Notes under the pieces: generated by a model
Told to the model about the DNA's origin: nothing
The model's input: only the letters and a program-made list of their open reading frames with translations
Database searches by the model: none
Assembly (NCBI GenBank): GCA_004296785.1
Contig: SCVU01000574.1
Coordinates: 1 to 13,035, forward strand
Length of the DNA: 13,035 bases
Direction of reading: 5' to 3'
Origin: Planctomycetota bacterium
Lineage (GTDB): Bacteria > Planctomycetota > UBA1135 > GCA-002686595
Made by a program: the position numbers and the translations under genes
Shown: positions 1 to 6,655 of the stretch, in pieces
Layout of the letters: the number at the start of each line of letters is the position of its first letter
Position numbering within the stretch: position 1 is the first letter of the stretch

Positions 1-239
1 CCTGCGACCTCGCCGCGGACCGCGCCTTCGGCCGCGGCCTCGGCGCCGTCGCGCTTGTCGGCGCTCGCGGCGTCGACGCCCGCGGCGCCGTCCGCACGCT
101 CGGCGACCTCGCGCTCGCCGGCGAGCGACGGCGCGGGCGTCGCGTTCAGCGTCCACCACGCGAGACCGGCGAGCCCGACGACGAGCGCGAGCCCGACGAG
201 CACGAGCGGAAGGTTCGGTCGCGAGCGCTGCCGGCGCAT
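1..239 (-). CDS. Membrane-anchored protein, N-terminal part only
   Basis: The reading frame starts at ATG (239-237) and stays open to the left edge, so only about 79 residues are visible and the C-terminus is missing. A short basic N-terminus (MRRQRSRPN) is followed by one hydrophobic segment at about residues 10-33, ending in 'AWWTLNA'. This reads as an uncleaved signal anchor. Next comes an Ala/Glu/Asp-rich linker at about 34-70, then 'AVRGEVAG', where the window ends. That last string could open a carboxypeptidase-regulatory-like beta domain, which often begins V-x-G-x-V, but too little is visible to say so firmly. The ATG lies 4 bp after the stop of the DinB-like gene on the same strand, so the two are probably co-transcribed. 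The function is unknown. The gene call rests on the clean anchor plus linker organisation, the tight spacing and GC-ending codons. Confidence 0.65.
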   Translation of the reverse strand, partial: MRRQRSRPNLPLVLVGLALVVGLAGLAWWTLNATPAPSLAGEREVAERADGAAGVDAASADKRDGAEAAAEGAVRGEVA

Positions 240-243
240 GCCG

Positions 244-870
244 CTATTGTGGCAGAGGCCGCGCATCCGCGCGATCGACGCGCGCGCGCGGCTCGCCGCA
301 CAGCTCCCGCGCGATCCGCGCGTGGTGCAGCGCGTGGATGCGCGCGTAGCGGATCCACTGGCCGGCATCGAGCTCGCCGAACGCGAAGTGGCGCGCTCGC
401 TGCGGGCTGCGGCCCGCGCGCGCGAACACGTTCAGGGTTCGTTCGAGCGCCGCGCGGCCGCGCGCGAGCTCGGCGCGCTGGCGCGTGGAATCCGCGGCAC
501 CCGCGGGCCGCAGCCGCGGCGGCGACTCGCCGCTGCCGCGCGGAATGCGCGCGCCGACGAGCACGATCCAACCGGCGAGCGACGGACCGCCGCGCGCGCA
601 CGCGGCCCCCGGCGGCGCATCGAGCAGCCGCTGGACGTGCGCGCAGATCTCGAGGTTCGCCGCGAGCACGTGCTCGACGTGTTCGGCGCGCGACCAGGCC
701 GAGCGGCGCGCGTCGCACAGTACGTGCGCACCGCTTTCCAGCCAGCGCTCGAACTCCGCGTACAGCTCGAGCAGCTTGCGCTCCTCGACCGCCGCCGCGA
801 TCGGCAACATTCCGCGCGCGAAGTGAATCGGGCGCTGCCACAGCGCGGCGGGATGGGCGATGGAGTCCAA
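244..870 (-). CDS. DinB/DUF1569-like four-helix metalloprotein
   Basis: This 208-residue cytoplasmic protein looks like the DinB / DUF1569 (YfiT-like putative metalloenzyme) superfamily. An early helix carries 'WSRAEHVEHV' (W59, H64, H67). A later segment reads 'HFAFGELDAGQW' (161-172) followed by 'RIHALHH' (H179, H182, H183), resembling the family pattern HP-x-FG-x-L-x3-QW-x7-H-x3-H. One His from the early helix and H179/H183 would form the usual metal triad. Members are thought to act in thiol or nucleophile transfer, but no substrate can be inferred here. The start is TTG at 870. It is preceded by GGAG about 8 nt upstream, and an in-frame TAG lies 24 nt upstream of that TTG, so no longer ATG start exists. 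Length is somewhat above the typical 150-170 residues because of a Pro/Arg-rich insertion at about 108-135. It is divergent from the glycosyltransferase gene and probably co-transcribed with the membrane protein 4 bp downstream. Confidence 0.8.
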   Translation of the reverse strand: MDSIAHPAALWQRPIHFARGMLPIAAAVEERKLLELYAEFERWLESGAHVLCDARRSAWSRAEHVEHVLAANLEICAHVQRLLDAPPGAACARGGPSLAGWIVLVGARIPRGSGESPPRLRPAGAADSTRQRAELARGRAALERTLNVFARAGRSPQRARHFAFGELDAGQWIRYARIHALHHARIARELCGEPRARVDRADARPLPQ

Positions 871-888
871 GCGAAGCTCCGCCCCGCC

Positions 889-894
889 ACGATA
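889..894 (-). promoter_or_regulatory. Candidate -10 element for the DinB-like gene
   Basis: On the minus strand this reads TATCGT, 18 nt upstream of the TTG start at 870. Together with TATCCT on the plus strand at 902-907 it forms a GATA-N7-TATC dyad (891-905) inside the 46-bp divergent gap. No convincing -35 element is visible. It is a weak call based on position and resemblance to TAnnnT. Confidence 0.3.
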
Positions 895-901
895 CCGCCG
901 C

Positions 902-907
902 TATCCT
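902..907 (+). promoter_or_regulatory. Candidate -10 (TATCCT), possibly leaderless start
   Basis: TATCCT ends 9 nt before the ATG at 917. A transcription start 7-10 nt downstream of a -10 box would fall at or next to the A of that ATG, giving a leaderless or nearly leaderless mRNA. No Shine-Dalgarno sequence precedes the ATG. TATCTT before the sulfatase-fold gene has the same 9-nt spacing. Confidence 0.4.
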
Positions 908-916
908 CTGCAACGG

Positions 917-2266
917 ATGTCCCGCCCCGGTCTGGCCACGGTCCTGCTCGTCGCGCTGCTGCACGCGCTGGCCTGGCACTGCCTGCTCCCGGCCTGGCAG
1001 GGCGAGGACGAGCCGTGGCACTTCGAGCTGTGCGAGCTCGTGTCGCGCGGCCACGTGCCGCGCGGCGGCCACGAGGTCGAGCTCGCGACGTGGACGCGCG
1101 AGCCGCACGCGCTCGGCGAGGTGCTGCGACGCTTCCCGGGGCTCGAGCGCGACGAAGCGGCCGAGCTGCAGCGCGAGATCGCGGCGAGCATGCACTGCGC
1201 GCGCTGGCCCGAGCGCGTCGACTTCGCGCCGTACATCGCGGCTCCGGCGAGCTACGCCGGGTACGCGCCGGGCTACAGCGCGGCGACGCAGCCGCCGCTC
1301 GCGTACCTCGCCGGCGGCGCGTGGCTCGCGGGCTTCGATCCGCACACGCTCGAGGCGCGGCTGTGCGTGCTGCGCGGGCTCTCGCTCGTGTGGTTCCTCG
1401 TCACGTGCCTCGCGGTGTGCGAGGCGGCGCGCGCGTGGTTCCGCGACGACCGCGTCGCGCTGGCGGCCGGTCTGACCGCGGCGCTCCTGCCGTTCCACGC
1501 GCGGCAGGCGGCGATCGTCACCAACGACGCGCTCGCGACGGCGCTGGGTGCGCTGGCCTGCTGGTCCGCCGCACGCGTGCAGCGCGGCGCGCCGTTCGGC
1601 TGGTCGTTCGCGAGCCTCGTCGCGTGCGTCGCGGCCGCGCTGTGGACGAAGACGACCAGCGCCGCGCTGCTCGTGCTGCTGCCGCTCGCGCCGCTGTTGC
1701 GAACGGAGGCGGCGCCGCAGCTGCGCCGGCGCGGGGCGCTGCTCGGCGCGCTGTGCGCGGCCGCGCTCGCGACGGGCGCGTGGTTCGCGTGGCGCTCGTA
1801 CCACAGCCCCGCGCTGCCGGCGAGCTTCGCGACGGCGAGCGAGCGACTCGCGACCGGCGCGCGCGCGTCGAGCTGGTCGGAGCTGTGGTCGACGCTGGTC
1901 GGCCGCACCGGTTGGAACACGCGCGGCTTCGCGCCGTGGGTCGAGCGCGCGCTGCTCGCGGTGCCGCTCGTCCTCGCGCTCGGCCTGGCGCGCTTCGCGT
2001 ACCTCGACCCGCGCTCGCGCGGCGTGCTCGCGCTGTGCACCGCGCTCGTCGCCGCGCAGGCGCTGCTCGTCGCGCTGCGCGGCGTCGGCAGCGCGCGCTA
2101 CGCGCTGCCGATGCTCGCGCCGCTCGCGTGCCTGTGCGTGCTCGGCGCGCGCGGCCTGCGCGCGGAGTCCGGGCAGCGCCGCTGGATCGCGCTGCTCGCC
2201 GCGTACGCGCTCGCGTTCGGCGTGCTCGTGCTGTGGCGTTCGCAGTGGCTGGAGCTCGGCACATGA
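917..2266 (+). CDS. GT-C fold integral membrane glycosyltransferase (GT39/DUF2142-like)
   Basis: This 449-residue polytopic membrane protein has about ten predicted membrane segments. The first is at about 6-24. It is followed by 'LLPAWQGEDEPWHFE', the acidic first extracytoplasmic loop typical of GT-C glycosyltransferases and DUF2142 proteins (D31/E32 as candidate catalytic or metal residues). A roughly 110-residue loop then precedes closely packed helices. These include 'ALWTKTTSAALLVLLPL', resembling the conserved TK-x-T-x3-LLP helix of this class. Such enzymes use polyprenyl-phosphate-linked sugars and act at the outer face of the cytoplasmic membrane; donor and acceptor are unknown here. 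I chose ATG 917 over the in-frame ATG at 860. The longer form adds a basic 19-residue tail, starts inside the divergent DinB-like gene and would place the TATCCT element within the coding region. The 3' end overlaps the next gene by ATGA, implying translational coupling. The large soluble C-terminal domain found in some GT-C enzymes is absent. Confidence 0.82.
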   Translation: MSRPGLATVLLVALLHALAWHCLLPAWQGEDEPWHFELCELVSRGHVPRGGHEVELATWTREPHALGEVLRRFPGLERDEAAELQREIAASMHCARWPERVDFAPYIAAPASYAGYAPGYSAATQPPLAYLAGGAWLAGFDPHTLEARLCVLRGLSLVWFLVTCLAVCEAARAWFRDDRVALAAGLTAALLPFHARQAAIVTNDALATALGALACWSAARVQRGAPFGWSFASLVACVAAALWTKTTSAALLVLLPLAPLLRTEAAPQLRRRGALLGALCAAALATGAWFAWRSYHSPALPASFATASERLATGARASSWSELWSTLVGRTGWNTRGFAPWVERALLAVPLVLALGLARFAYLDPRSRGVLALCTALVAAQALLVALRGVGSARYALPMLAPLACLCVLGARGLRAESGQRRWIALLAAYALAFGVLVLWRSQWLELGT

Positions 2267-3291
2267 TGCGCGTGCTGATCGCCGTCCTCGGCACGTGCGC
2301 CGCGCTCGCGCTGGTCGCCGCGGCGTCGACGTGCGCGGCGCGGCCGTGGATCGACGTGCGCACGCAGCCGCTCGAGCTGTCGACGGGCGAGCTCGTCGCG
2401 ACGGCGCCGCTCGTGCAGCAGCTGCCGGCCGCGACGCGCGGCGGCCCGCGCCGCATCGAAGCGGTCGAGTGCGCCGGCACGTGGCACGCCGACGGCGATC
2501 CGGGCGCCGTGCGGCTGCGCTTGCGCGAGAGCGGCGCGGCGGACGCGCTGCGCGAGGCGACCGGCGCGCGCGGCTCGACCCCCGACCGCGTGCGCTTCGA
2601 ACTCGGCGGCGTCGCGCTCGATCCCGAGGTCGACTACGAGCTCGAACTCGCGCCGAGCGGCGCGGCCGAGCGCGTGCCGTTCGCGCCGCTGTTGCGGCCG
2701 CGCGCGCGCCTGGGCGCGCGCACGCGCGGCGAAGGGCCGGCGGAACCGCTGGCGGAGCTCGAGCTCGCGGTGCACAGCGCCGAGGCCGACCTGTCCGGGA
2801 TCGCGCTGCCGCTGGCGCGCTGTCCGGGCGGCTGGACCGATTTCGAGCTGCTCGACGCGGACAGCGGCGCGGTCGTGCGCAACGGCTCGATGGACGTGTC
2901 GCCGGCCGGCGCGCGCGCGCTCGTGTGCGCGTTCCCGCTGATCGCGGAGAGCCGCGCGCGCGACTACCGGCTGCGCGTGCGCTTCGAACAGCCGCACACC
3001 GCGCGGACCGGGCGCCGCGGGACCGCGAACACCCTGCTGCACGGCGCGCCGCTCGAGCGCGGCCCGCTCGGCTCGCTGCGGCGCGGCACCGAGGCGATCG
3101 CGGCGGCGGATCTCGTGCTGCGCGTGACCGCGCCGCCGGCGGGATTCGGCGCGCACGCGGCGCGGCCGCGCGGACGCGAGATCGCCGGACTGGGGCTGCT
3201 GCTGCTCGCCGCGCTCGGCGCGTGGATCTGCGCGGCGCGCCGCCCGCCGCCGCGGCGGCCCGAGCAGGTGCATCCCACACAGCCGCGCTGA
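2263..3291 (+). CDS. Hypothetical extracytoplasmic protein with C-terminal membrane anchor
   Basis: This 342-residue protein belongs to no family I recognise. It starts with ATGATG at 2263, overlapping the glycosyltransferase stop (ATGA), so the two are almost certainly translated together. Residues about 3-27 (hydrophobic, 'LIAVLGTCAALALVAAAS') look like a signal peptide or anchor. Residues about 28-305 are rich in alternating hydrophobic/charged stretches such as 'YELELAPSG', 'LAELELAVHS' and 'RDYRLRVRFEQ', suggesting beta-sandwich domains. A second hydrophobic segment at about 307-325 is followed by an Arg/Pro-rich tail, predicting a type I topology with the bulk outside. The pairing suggests a partner of the glycosyltransferase, for example an accessory factor or substrate, but this is inference. 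The same frame is open for more than 2 kb upstream, a high-GC artefact. The true start is fixed by the overlap and the signal sequence. Confidence 0.75.
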   Translation: MMRVLIAVLGTCAALALVAAASTCAARPWIDVRTQPLELSTGELVATAPLVQQLPAATRGGPRRIEAVECAGTWHADGDPGAVRLRLRESGAADALREATGARGSTPDRVRFELGGVALDPEVDYELELAPSGAAERVPFAPLLRPRARLGARTRGEGPAEPLAELELAVHSAEADLSGIALPLARCPGGWTDFELLDADSGAVVRNGSMDVSPAGARALVCAFPLIAESRARDYRLRVRFEQPHTARTGRRGTANTLLHGAPLERGPLGSLRRGTEAIAAADLVLRVTAPPAGFGAHAARPRGREIAGLGLLLLAALGAWICAARRPPPRRPEQVHPTQPR

Positions 3292-3408
3292 CCGCGCGGA
3301 TTTGAAGTGGCTTGACCGTGCGCGAGAGCCGGGCTTCGCGCGCTCTGCGTAGACATGCGCGTCGCGCTACCGAGCTCCCCGGATTGCGACGGCGAGCGCG
3401 TTCCGAAA

Positions 3409-3428
3409 TTCTTTCACACGTGAAGAAA
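3409..3428. promoter_or_regulatory. Operator-like inverted repeat upstream of aceB
   Basis: Two 9-nt half sites, TTCTTTCAC (3409-3417) and GTGAAGAAA (3420-3428), flank a 2-nt centre. Seven of nine positions are complementary, including the five innermost (TTCAC/GTGAA). The site lies about 35 bp upstream of the candidate -10 box, next to where a -35 element would sit. This is a usual place for an activator or repressor dimer. It stands out because it is AT-rich in very GC-rich DNA. The regulator is unknown and not encoded in the window. Confidence 0.45.
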
Positions 3429-3462
3429 CCACGCGCCCTCCGCTCACTCGCGGCTATTGCGA

Positions 3463-3468
3463 TATCCT
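3463..3468 (+). promoter_or_regulatory. Candidate -10 element of the aceBA promoter
   Basis: TATCCT matches the TATCYT elements seen before two other genes in the window. Here it lies 30 nt before the aceB ATG, which would give a 5' leader of roughly 20-25 nt containing a C7 tract. No clear -35 sequence is visible at the usual spacing, in keeping with activator-dependent transcription through the upstream dyad. The assignment is by eye. Confidence 0.4.
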
Positions 3469-3498
3469 AACGCTGCGAGCCCCCCCAGCGAGCGACAC

Positions 3499-5118
3499 AT
3501 GCCCGGCCCACTCTCGGCAGCCTCGGAATCGAGGCCGATCGCGATCGAGATCCGCGCCCGACCGACCGCGCAGCAGGCGCGCGTGCTCGTCGGGCCCGCG
3601 CTCGAGTTCGTCGCGGCGTTGGAGCGGCGCTTCGGCGCGCGCCGCCGCGAGCTGCTCGCGCTGCGCGAGGAGCGCCAGAAGCTGTTCGACCGCGGCGTGC
3701 TGCCCGACTTCCTGCCGCACACGCGCGCGGTCCGCGACGGCGACTGGCGCGTCGCGCCGATCCCGGCCGACCTGCTCGACCGCCGCGTCGAGATCACCGG
3801 TCCGACCGACCGCAAGATGATCATCAACGCGCTGAACAGCGGCGCGAAGACGTTCATGGCCGACTGCGAGGACTCGCTCGCGCCGACCTGGGCGAACGCC
3901 GTCGACGGCCAGGCCAACCTGATCGACGCGGTGCGGCGCGTGATCGAGCACCGCGGCGAGAACGGCAAGGAGTACCGGCTCGCCGAGCGCACGGCGACGC
4001 TGATCGTGCGGCCGCGCGGCTGGCACCTCGACGAGAAGCACGCGCTCGTCGACGGGCGGCCGATGTCCGGCTCGCTGTTCGACTTCGGCCTGTACTTCTT
4101 CCACAACGCGGCCGAGCTCGTGCGCCGCGGCAGCGGTCCGTACTTCTACCTGCCGAAGCTCGAGAGCCACCTCGAGGCGCGGCTGTGGAACGACGTGTTC
4201 GTGTTCGCGCAGGACTCGCTCGGGATCCCGCGCGGCACGATCCGCGCGACGGTGCTGATCGAGACGCTGCCCGCGGCGTTCGAGATGGACGAGATCCTGT
4301 ACGAGCTGCGCGAGCACTCGAGCGGGCTCAACTGCGGCCGCTGGGACTACATCTTCAGCTTCACGAAGAAGCTGCGCTCGGACCCGAGTCGCGTGCTGCC
4401 CGAGCGCGGCCAGGTCGGCATGACCCAGCCGTTCCTGCGCGCGTACCCGCAGCTGTTGATCCGCACGTGCCACCGCCGCGGCGCGCACGCGATGGGCGGC
4501 ATGGCGGCGCAGATCCCGATCAAGGACGACGCGGCGCGCAACGCGGCCGCGCTCGACAAGGTGCGCGCGGACAAGAAACGCGAGGCGACCGACGGCCACG
4601 ACGGCACGTGGGTCGCGCACCCGGGGCTCGTCGCGCTCGCGCTCGCGGAGTTCGAGCGCGCGTGCCCGGGTCCGAACCAGCTGCACGTGCTGCGCGAAGA
4701 CGTCCAGGTCAGCGCGGCCGACCTGCTCGCGCCGCCCGTCGGCACGATCACGGCCGCGGGCCTCGCGACCAACTTGTCGGTCGGCGTGCGCTACCTCGAG
4801 GCCTGGCTCGGCGGCAACGGCTGCGTGCCGATCGACCACCTGATGGAGGACGCGGCGACGGCCGAGATCTCGCGCACGCAGATCTGGCAGTGGCTGCGCC
4901 ACGGCGCGCGCCTCGCTGACGGTCGCGTGGTCACGCGCGAGCTCGTCGAGCGCGAGCTCGGCGCGGTGCTCGCGCCGTTGCGCGCGCAGGCGAGCGGCGC
5001 GCAACCGACCGACGCTTCTGCGGCGCGCCTCGAATTGGCCGCACGCTTGTTTCATGAGCTGTGCGTCGCGCCCGAGCTCGCCGAGTTCCTGACGCTCTCC
5101 GCTTACGCGCATCTGTAG
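3499..5118 (+). CDS. aceB: Malate synthase A (EC 2.3.3.9)
   Basis: The product condenses glyoxylate with acetyl-CoA to malate, the second step of the glyoxylate shunt, in the cytoplasm. At 539 residues it matches isoform A (about 530-540) and not isoform G (over 700). Landmarks are 'ITGPTDRKMIINALNSGAKTF' region at 99-119, 'FMADCEDSLAPTWAN' (119-133) and 'RPRGWHLDEKH' (171-181) with the glyoxylate-binding Arg. 'VLIETLPAAFEMDEI' contains E255 and 'GRWDYIFSF' contains D283, the expected Mg ligands. 'MEDAATAEISRTQIWQW' (449-465) contains D451, the expected catalytic base, and the C-terminus is 'SAYAHL'. No key residue is missing. I chose ATG 3499: the only longer start, TTG 3457, would begin upstream of the -10-like TATCCT. 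No Shine-Dalgarno sequence is visible; a C7 tract lies 12 nt upstream of the ATG. The aceA gene follows after 41 bp, forming an aceBA operon. No isocitrate dehydrogenase kinase gene follows. Confidence 0.97.
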   Translation: MPGPLSAASESRPIAIEIRARPTAQQARVLVGPALEFVAALERRFGARRRELLALREERQKLFDRGVLPDFLPHTRAVRDGDWRVAPIPADLLDRRVEITGPTDRKMIINALNSGAKTFMADCEDSLAPTWANAVDGQANLIDAVRRVIEHRGENGKEYRLAERTATLIVRPRGWHLDEKHALVDGRPMSGSLFDFGLYFFHNAAELVRRGSGPYFYLPKLESHLEARLWNDVFVFAQDSLGIPRGTIRATVLIETLPAAFEMDEILYELREHSSGLNCGRWDYIFSFTKKLRSDPSRVLPERGQVGMTQPFLRAYPQLLIRTCHRRGAHAMGGMAAQIPIKDDAARNAAALDKVRADKKREATDGHDGTWVAHPGLVALALAEFERACPGPNQLHVLREDVQVSAADLLAPPVGTITAAGLATNLSVGVRYLEAWLGGNGCVPIDHLMEDAATAEISRTQIWQWLRHGARLADGRVVTRELVERELGAVLAPLRAQASGAQPTDASAARLELAARLFHELCVAPELAEFLTLSAYAHL

Positions 5119-5159
5119 CGCATTCCGTTCGACTCCCCCCCACCAGCCTGAGCTGCACC
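5119..5159 (+). other. aceB-aceA spacer with C7 tract
   Basis: This 41-bp spacer has no promoter-like element and no Shine-Dalgarno sequence before the aceA ATG. It carries a C7 run at 5135-5141, 18 nt upstream of the ATG. The aceB leader has a matching C7 run (3480-3486), also followed by AGC and GAGC. These are the only C7 runs I found in the window by eye. Confidence 0.5.
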
Positions 5160-6458
5160 ATGTCCACGCCCTTCTTCGAGTATCGGAATGGAACCCCGCT
5201 GTCCGCCAAGCGCTGGGACGGCGTCACGCGCGACTACACGCCGCTCGACGTCGCGCGCCTGCGCGGCACGGTGCGCATCGAGTACACGCTCGCCGAGCGC
5301 GGCGCGGCGAAGCTGTGGGAGTCGCTGAACACGGACGCCTACGTCAACGCGCTCGGCGCGCTGTCCGGCAACCAGGCGATGCAGATGGTCAAGGCCGGGC
5401 TCAAGGCGATCTATCTGTCGGGCTGGCAGGTCGCGGCCGACGCGAATCTCGCCGGCCACATGTATCCCGACCAGTCGCTGTACCCGGCGAACTCGGTGCC
5501 CGCGGTCGTCAAGCGCATCAACAACTGCCTGCAGCGCGCCGACCAGATCCACCACATGGAGGGCAACGACGCGCTCGACTGGTACGTGCCGATCGTCGCC
5601 GACGCGGAGGCCGGCTTCGGCGGGCCGCTGAACGCGTTCGAGCTGATGAAGTCGATGATCGAGGCCGGCGCGGCCGGCGTGCACTTCGAGGACCAGCTCG
5701 CCAGCGAGAAGAAGTGCGGCCACCTCGGCGGCAAGGTGCTCGTGCCGACGCAGACGTTCATCCGCACGCTCAATGCCGCGCGCCTGGCCGCCGACGTGTG
5801 CGGCGTGCCGACGCTGCTCGTCGCGCGCACCGACGCGGAGGCGGCGACGCTGATCACGAGCGACGTCGACGAGCGCGATCGCCGCTGGCTGACCGGCGAG
5901 CGCACGAGCGAGGGCTTCTTCCGCATCAAGAACGGCCTCGAGCTCGCGATCGCGCGCGGCGTCGCGTACGCGCCGTACGCGGACCTCGTGTGGTGCGAGA
6001 CGTCGACGCCGGATCTCGCCGAGGCCAAGCACTTCGCGGAGGGCGTGCACGCGCACCACCCGGGCAAGCTGCTCGCGTACAACTGCTCGCCGTCGTTCAA
6101 CTGGAAGAAGAAGCTCGACGACGCGACGATCGCGAAGTTCCAGCGCGAGCTCGGCGCGATGGGATACAAGTTCCAGTTCGTCACGCTGGCGGGCTTCCAC
6201 GCGCTGAACCACTCGATGTACGCGCTCGCGCGCGGCTACAAGGACCGCGGGATGGCCGCGTACAGCGAGCTGCAACAGGCCGAGTTCGCGTCCGAGGCGG
6301 ACGGCTACAGCGCGACGCGCCACCAGCGCGAGGTCGGCACGAGCTACTTCGACCAGGTCACGCAAGCCGTCTCGGGCGGCCAGTCGTCGACGACCGCGAT
6401 GAAGGACTCGACCGAGGCCGCGCAGTTCGACGCGCGGCGCGTGCACAGCGCGACGTAG
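5160..6458 (+). CDS. aceA: Isocitrate lyase (EC 4.1.3.1)
   Basis: The product cleaves isocitrate to glyoxylate and succinate, the entry step of the glyoxylate shunt, needed for growth on acetate and fatty acids. At 432 residues it matches the short bacterial type. Diagnostic motifs are 'LSGWQVAADAN' (86-96), 'VADAEAGFGG' (146-155, metal-binding Asp) and the signature 'KKCGHLGGK' (184-192) with catalytic Cys186. 'VARTDAEAA' (221-229), 'YNCSPSFNWKK' (307-317) and a near-canonical tail 'TTAMKDSTEAAQF' (411-423) extended by nine residues are also present. All expected active-site residues are present. The ATG at 5160 begins 'MSTPFFEYRNGTPLS'; upstream in-frame starts would run into the aceB 3' end. 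It is the second gene of the aceBA operon and is followed by a strong hairpin at 6587-6627. Family assignment is certain; distinction from 2-methylisocitrate lyase rests on length and on adjacency to malate synthase. Confidence 0.97.
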   Translation: MSTPFFEYRNGTPLSAKRWDGVTRDYTPLDVARLRGTVRIEYTLAERGAAKLWESLNTDAYVNALGALSGNQAMQMVKAGLKAIYLSGWQVAADANLAGHMYPDQSLYPANSVPAVVKRINNCLQRADQIHHMEGNDALDWYVPIVADAEAGFGGPLNAFELMKSMIEAGAAGVHFEDQLASEKKCGHLGGKVLVPTQTFIRTLNAARLAADVCGVPTLLVARTDAEAATLITSDVDERDRRWLTGERTSEGFFRIKNGLELAIARGVAYAPYADLVWCETSTPDLAEAKHFAEGVHAHHPGKLLAYNCSPSFNWKKKLDDATIAKFQRELGAMGYKFQFVTLAGFHALNHSMYALARGYKDRGMAAYSELQQAEFASEADGYSATRHQREVGTSYFDQVTQAVSGGQSSTTAMKDSTEAAQFDARRVHSAT

Positions 6459-6586
6459 TCGGCAGCGCGGCGCGCGAGCCGCTCCTCGACCGCGCGCCGC
6501 GGCGCGCGCGGCGTTCGAGCTCGCACGCGCGCGCAGCACACGACGACGACCGCCCCGCGGATCCGCAAAGGAGCCCGCGGGTGCGC

Positions 6587-6627
6587 ATCGCCCGGCGCGT
6601 CCGCGAAAAGCGGGCGCGTCGGGCGAT
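6587..6627 (+). terminator. Strong 18-bp hairpin after aceA, terminator candidate
   Basis: Arms 6587-6604 and 6610-6627 pair over all 18 positions. Sixteen are Watson-Crick pairs and two are G-U wobbles (6595/6619 and 6600/6614). They enclose the 5-nt loop GAAAA. It starts 128 nt after the aceA stop and ends 13 nt before the next -10-like box, a sensible place to end aceBA transcription. There is no U tract after it (CCTTCC follows), so it is not a textbook intrinsic terminator. It could act as a U-less terminator, a 3'-end stabiliser or a structured regulatory element. Confidence 0.5.
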
Positions 6628-6640
6628 CCTTCCGATCGGG

Positions 6641-6646
6641 TATCTT
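6641..6646 (+). promoter_or_regulatory. Candidate -10 (TATCTT), possibly leaderless start
   Basis: TATCTT ends 9 nt before the ATG at 6656, the same spacing as TATCCT before the glycosyltransferase gene at 917. No Shine-Dalgarno sequence lies between (GCGCCGCCC). A leaderless or near-leaderless transcript of the sulfatase-fold gene is likely if this box is used. Confidence 0.4.
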
Positions 6647-6655
6647 GCGCCGCCC

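Larger units (their letters stand above)
3292..3498. other. Intergenic regulatory region upstream of aceB
   Basis: This 207-bp gap separates the glycosyltransferase pair from the glyoxylate operon. It holds two weak GC hairpins (3320-3341, 6-bp stem; 3360-3391, 6-bp stem with a 20-nt loop) that might end upstream transcription, though neither has a T tract. It also holds the operator-like dyad at 3409-3428, a TATCCT element at 3463-3468 and a C7 tract at 3480-3486. The central part (about 3401-3430) is clearly AT-richer than the surrounding DNA, as expected for a control region. Confidence 0.5.
6459..6655. other. Intergenic region between aceA and the sulfatase-fold gene
   Basis: This 197-bp gap contains a perfect 18-bp GC palindrome at 6491-6508 centred on CCGCGG, a long hairpin at 6587-6627 and a TATCTT element at 6641-6646. 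I see no gene, tRNA or recognisable small RNA. The stretch 6509-6586 shows nothing else I can name beyond short CGACGAC repeats at about 6540-6550. Confidence 0.5.

Noticed and set aside
860..916. Longer glycosyltransferase from ATG 860
   Set aside because: It overlaps the divergent DinB-like gene start and adds an unlikely basic tail before the first membrane helix. ATG 917 fits the promoter-like spacing.
146..3280. Very long minus-strand reading frame across the glycosyltransferase pair
   Set aside because: Composed almost entirely of Arg, Ala, Pro and Gly runs with no domain or signal. It mirrors the codon bias of the plus-strand genes.
55..3291. Single 1078-codon plus-strand reading frame
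   Set aside because: Most of it is Arg/Ala-rich low-complexity translation antisense to the DinB-like gene and out of frame with the glycosyltransferase. Only its last 343 codons (from 2263) are a real gene.
3320..3341. Hairpin (6-bp stem, 10-nt loop) after the glycosyltransferase pair as a terminator
   Set aside because: The stem is short, lacks a T tract and is of a kind expected often by chance at this GC content. It is mentioned only in the intergenic note.
3457..3498. Longer malate synthase from TTG 3457
   Set aside because: It would place the start upstream of the -10-like TATCCT and the C7 leader. The family N-terminus fits ATG 3499.
6491..6508. Perfect 18-bp palindrome of C/G only
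   Set aside because: Low-complexity CG alternation makes such palindromes likely by chance here, and no second copy or flanking symmetry supports a function.
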